Shown one piece after another: positions 63,168 to 64,000 of a stretch of DNA of 64,000 nucleotides. The position numbers were made by a program, and so were the translations under genes. Below the pieces are notes generated by a model, which was not told where the DNA came from, did no database searches, and saw only the letters and a list, made by a program, of their open reading frames with translations. The DNA comes from Streptomyces sp. AJS327. GTDB lineage: Bacteria; Actinomycetota; Actinomycetes; Streptomycetales; Streptomycetaceae. Location of the stretch: NCBI RefSeq assembly GCF_013450295.1, contig NZ_SKBR01000001.1, positions 438,001 through 502,000 of the forward strand. Direction: 5' to 3'. Every line of letters begins with the position of its first letter. Positions within the stretch are counted from its first letter, which is position 1.

Positions 63168-64000
63168 ATGGCGGTGGCCGAGGTCATGCGGGCGGTGCGG
63201 ATCACCCGGCACGGAGGGCCGGAGGTCCTGGAGCTGGCGGAGGTCCCGGTGCCCACCCCCGGGGCGGGGGAGGTGCTGGTCCGGGTCGGTGCGGTGGCGC
63301 TGAACAACACCGACGTGTGGACCCGCGAGGGCGCCTACGGACGTCCGGGAGCCCCGGACACCCTCGCGGGCTGGCGGGGGCCGATCGACTTCCCGCGCGT
63401 CCAGGGCGCCGACGTGGCCGGCCGGGTCGCCGCGGTCGGCACGGGTGTGGACGGCTCCCTGCTCGGACGGCGGGTGGTCGTCGACCCGGCGATCTACGAC
63501 GCCGCTGGGCCGGACGCGAACCCCGTGGGCCTGATGGGCAGCGAACGTGACGGCGGCTACGCCGAGTTCGTGACGGCACCGGTGGAGCGGGCGCACGACG
63601 TGACGGAGTCCCCGCTCACCGACGACCAGCTCGCGGCACTGCCGACCGCCTACGGCACGGCGCTGGGCATGATCGAGCGGGGGCGGTTGAGGGCGGGGGA
63701 GACCGCCCTGGTGTCGGGGGCGTCCGGCGGCGTCGGCCTCGCCCTGGTGCAGCTCGCGCGGGCGCGCGGCGCGCGGGTGCTCGCCGTCAGCAGCGGCTGC
63801 AAGGTCGAGCCGGTGCGCGCGGCGGGAGCACACGCGGTCCTCGACCGCGCGGGGGACCTCACCGGTCAACTCCGCGCCGCCGCCCCGGAAGGCGTCGACG
63901 TGGTCCTCGACGTCGTGGCCGGTCCGCTGCTGGGCGAGGGACTGCCGCTGCTGCGCGAGAGCGGCCGGTGGGTGGTCGCCGGGGCGCTGGCCGGATACGA
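63168..64000 (+). CDS. Zinc-independent alcohol dehydrogenase/quinone oxidoreductase family (3' truncated by window)
   Basis: An NADPH-dependent MDR-type reductase; 277 codons are visible with no stop. The N-terminus MRAVRITRHGGPEVLELAEV and the region GAGEVLVRVGAVALNNTDVW are the quinone-oxidoreductase signature; VQGADVAGRVAAVG follows. The NADPH Rossmann motif is VSGASGGVGLALVQLARARG. None of the zinc cysteines of true alcohol dehydrogenases is present. The ATG at 63168 has GGAGG 9 nt upstream. It is divergent from a TetR gene that probably responds to a quinone or electrophile. The substrate is unknown. Confidence 0.88.
   Translation, partial: MAVAEVMRAVRITRHGGPEVLELAEVPVPTPGAGEVLVRVGAVALNNTDVWTREGAYGRPGAPDTLAGWRGPIDFPRVQGADVAGRVAAVGTGVDGSLLGRRVVVDPAIYDAAGPDANPVGLMGSERDGGYAEFVTAPVERAHDVTESPLTDDQLAALPTAYGTALGMIERGRLRAGETALVSGASGGVGLALVQLARARGARVLAVSSGCKVEPVRAAGAHAVLDRAGDLTGQLRAAAPEGVDVVLDVVAGPLLGEGLPLLRESGRWVVAGALAGY

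Overview
The window is actinobacterial and almost certainly from a Streptomyces. GC and third-position GC are very high. An adpA-orn pair carries the single TTA (bldA-dependent) codon expected of Streptomyces adpA. Many genes start with GTG, translational coupling by 4-nt overlaps is common, and several genes look leaderless. A branched-chain acyl-CoA operon, glmS and gltA complete a core-chromosome picture.

Layout. (1) 1-3219: a haem/iron uptake operon (hmuT-hmuU-hmuV) and a divergent partial gene share an IdeR/DmdR-type iron box. It is followed by about 0.9 kb of decayed coding DNA ending at the 3' side of tRNA-His (4189-4262), the usual position for an integrated island. (2) 4394-12876: orn and adpA with a 1.4 kb upstream region, a universal stress protein, glmS, and two conserved proteins of unknown role. 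(3) 12990-22279: a leucine/branched-chain acyl-CoA operon (acyl-CoA dehydrogenase, HMG-CoA lyase, biotin-dependent carboxylase alpha and beta), a divergent TetR regulator, a second acyl-CoA dehydrogenase with a different active-site layout, and a TesB thioesterase. (4) 22415-33091: a phosphatase-like protein, methionine aminopeptidase divergent from an XRE regulator, a 1321-aa fused ABC exporter, a NUDIX hydrolase, a secreted S37 aminopeptidase and a lipoprotein. (5) 33442-43160: two LacI-regulated sugar or inositol modules: LacI with a TIM-barrel protein, a Gfo/Idh oxidoreductase with a TIM-barrel protein, and a ribose-type ABC transporter with its own LacI gene. (6) 43354-48430: recD2, gltA, a probable 6C small RNA, copZ with a CsoR box, and a small MerR-like protein. 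(7) 48927-56587: myo-inositol catabolism (iolE-like, iolC, iolB, iolD, iolA/mmsA). (8) 56914-64000: a FUSC-type membrane protein, a cytochrome P450, a polytopic membrane protein, and a TetR regulator divergent from a quinone-oxidoreductase-like gene cut by the window end.

How the parts fit. The iol genes would take inosose to CoA thioesters, and the Gfo/Idh, TIM-barrel and ABC-transport genes of region 5 could supply uptake and the first oxidation. The IolJ aldolase step is not in the window. The leucine operon covers an acyl-CoA dehydrogenase, methylcrotonyl-CoA carboxylase and HMG-CoA lyase, but not methylglutaconyl-CoA hydratase. I did not find a convincing wholly new system. The most unusual items are the haem island at tRNA-His, the low-complexity expansions confined to the iol proteins and spacers, the two acyl-CoA dehydrogenases with exchanged catalytic-base positions, and the catalytically asymmetric fused exporter. 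All calls come from reading the sequence; no database search was run.
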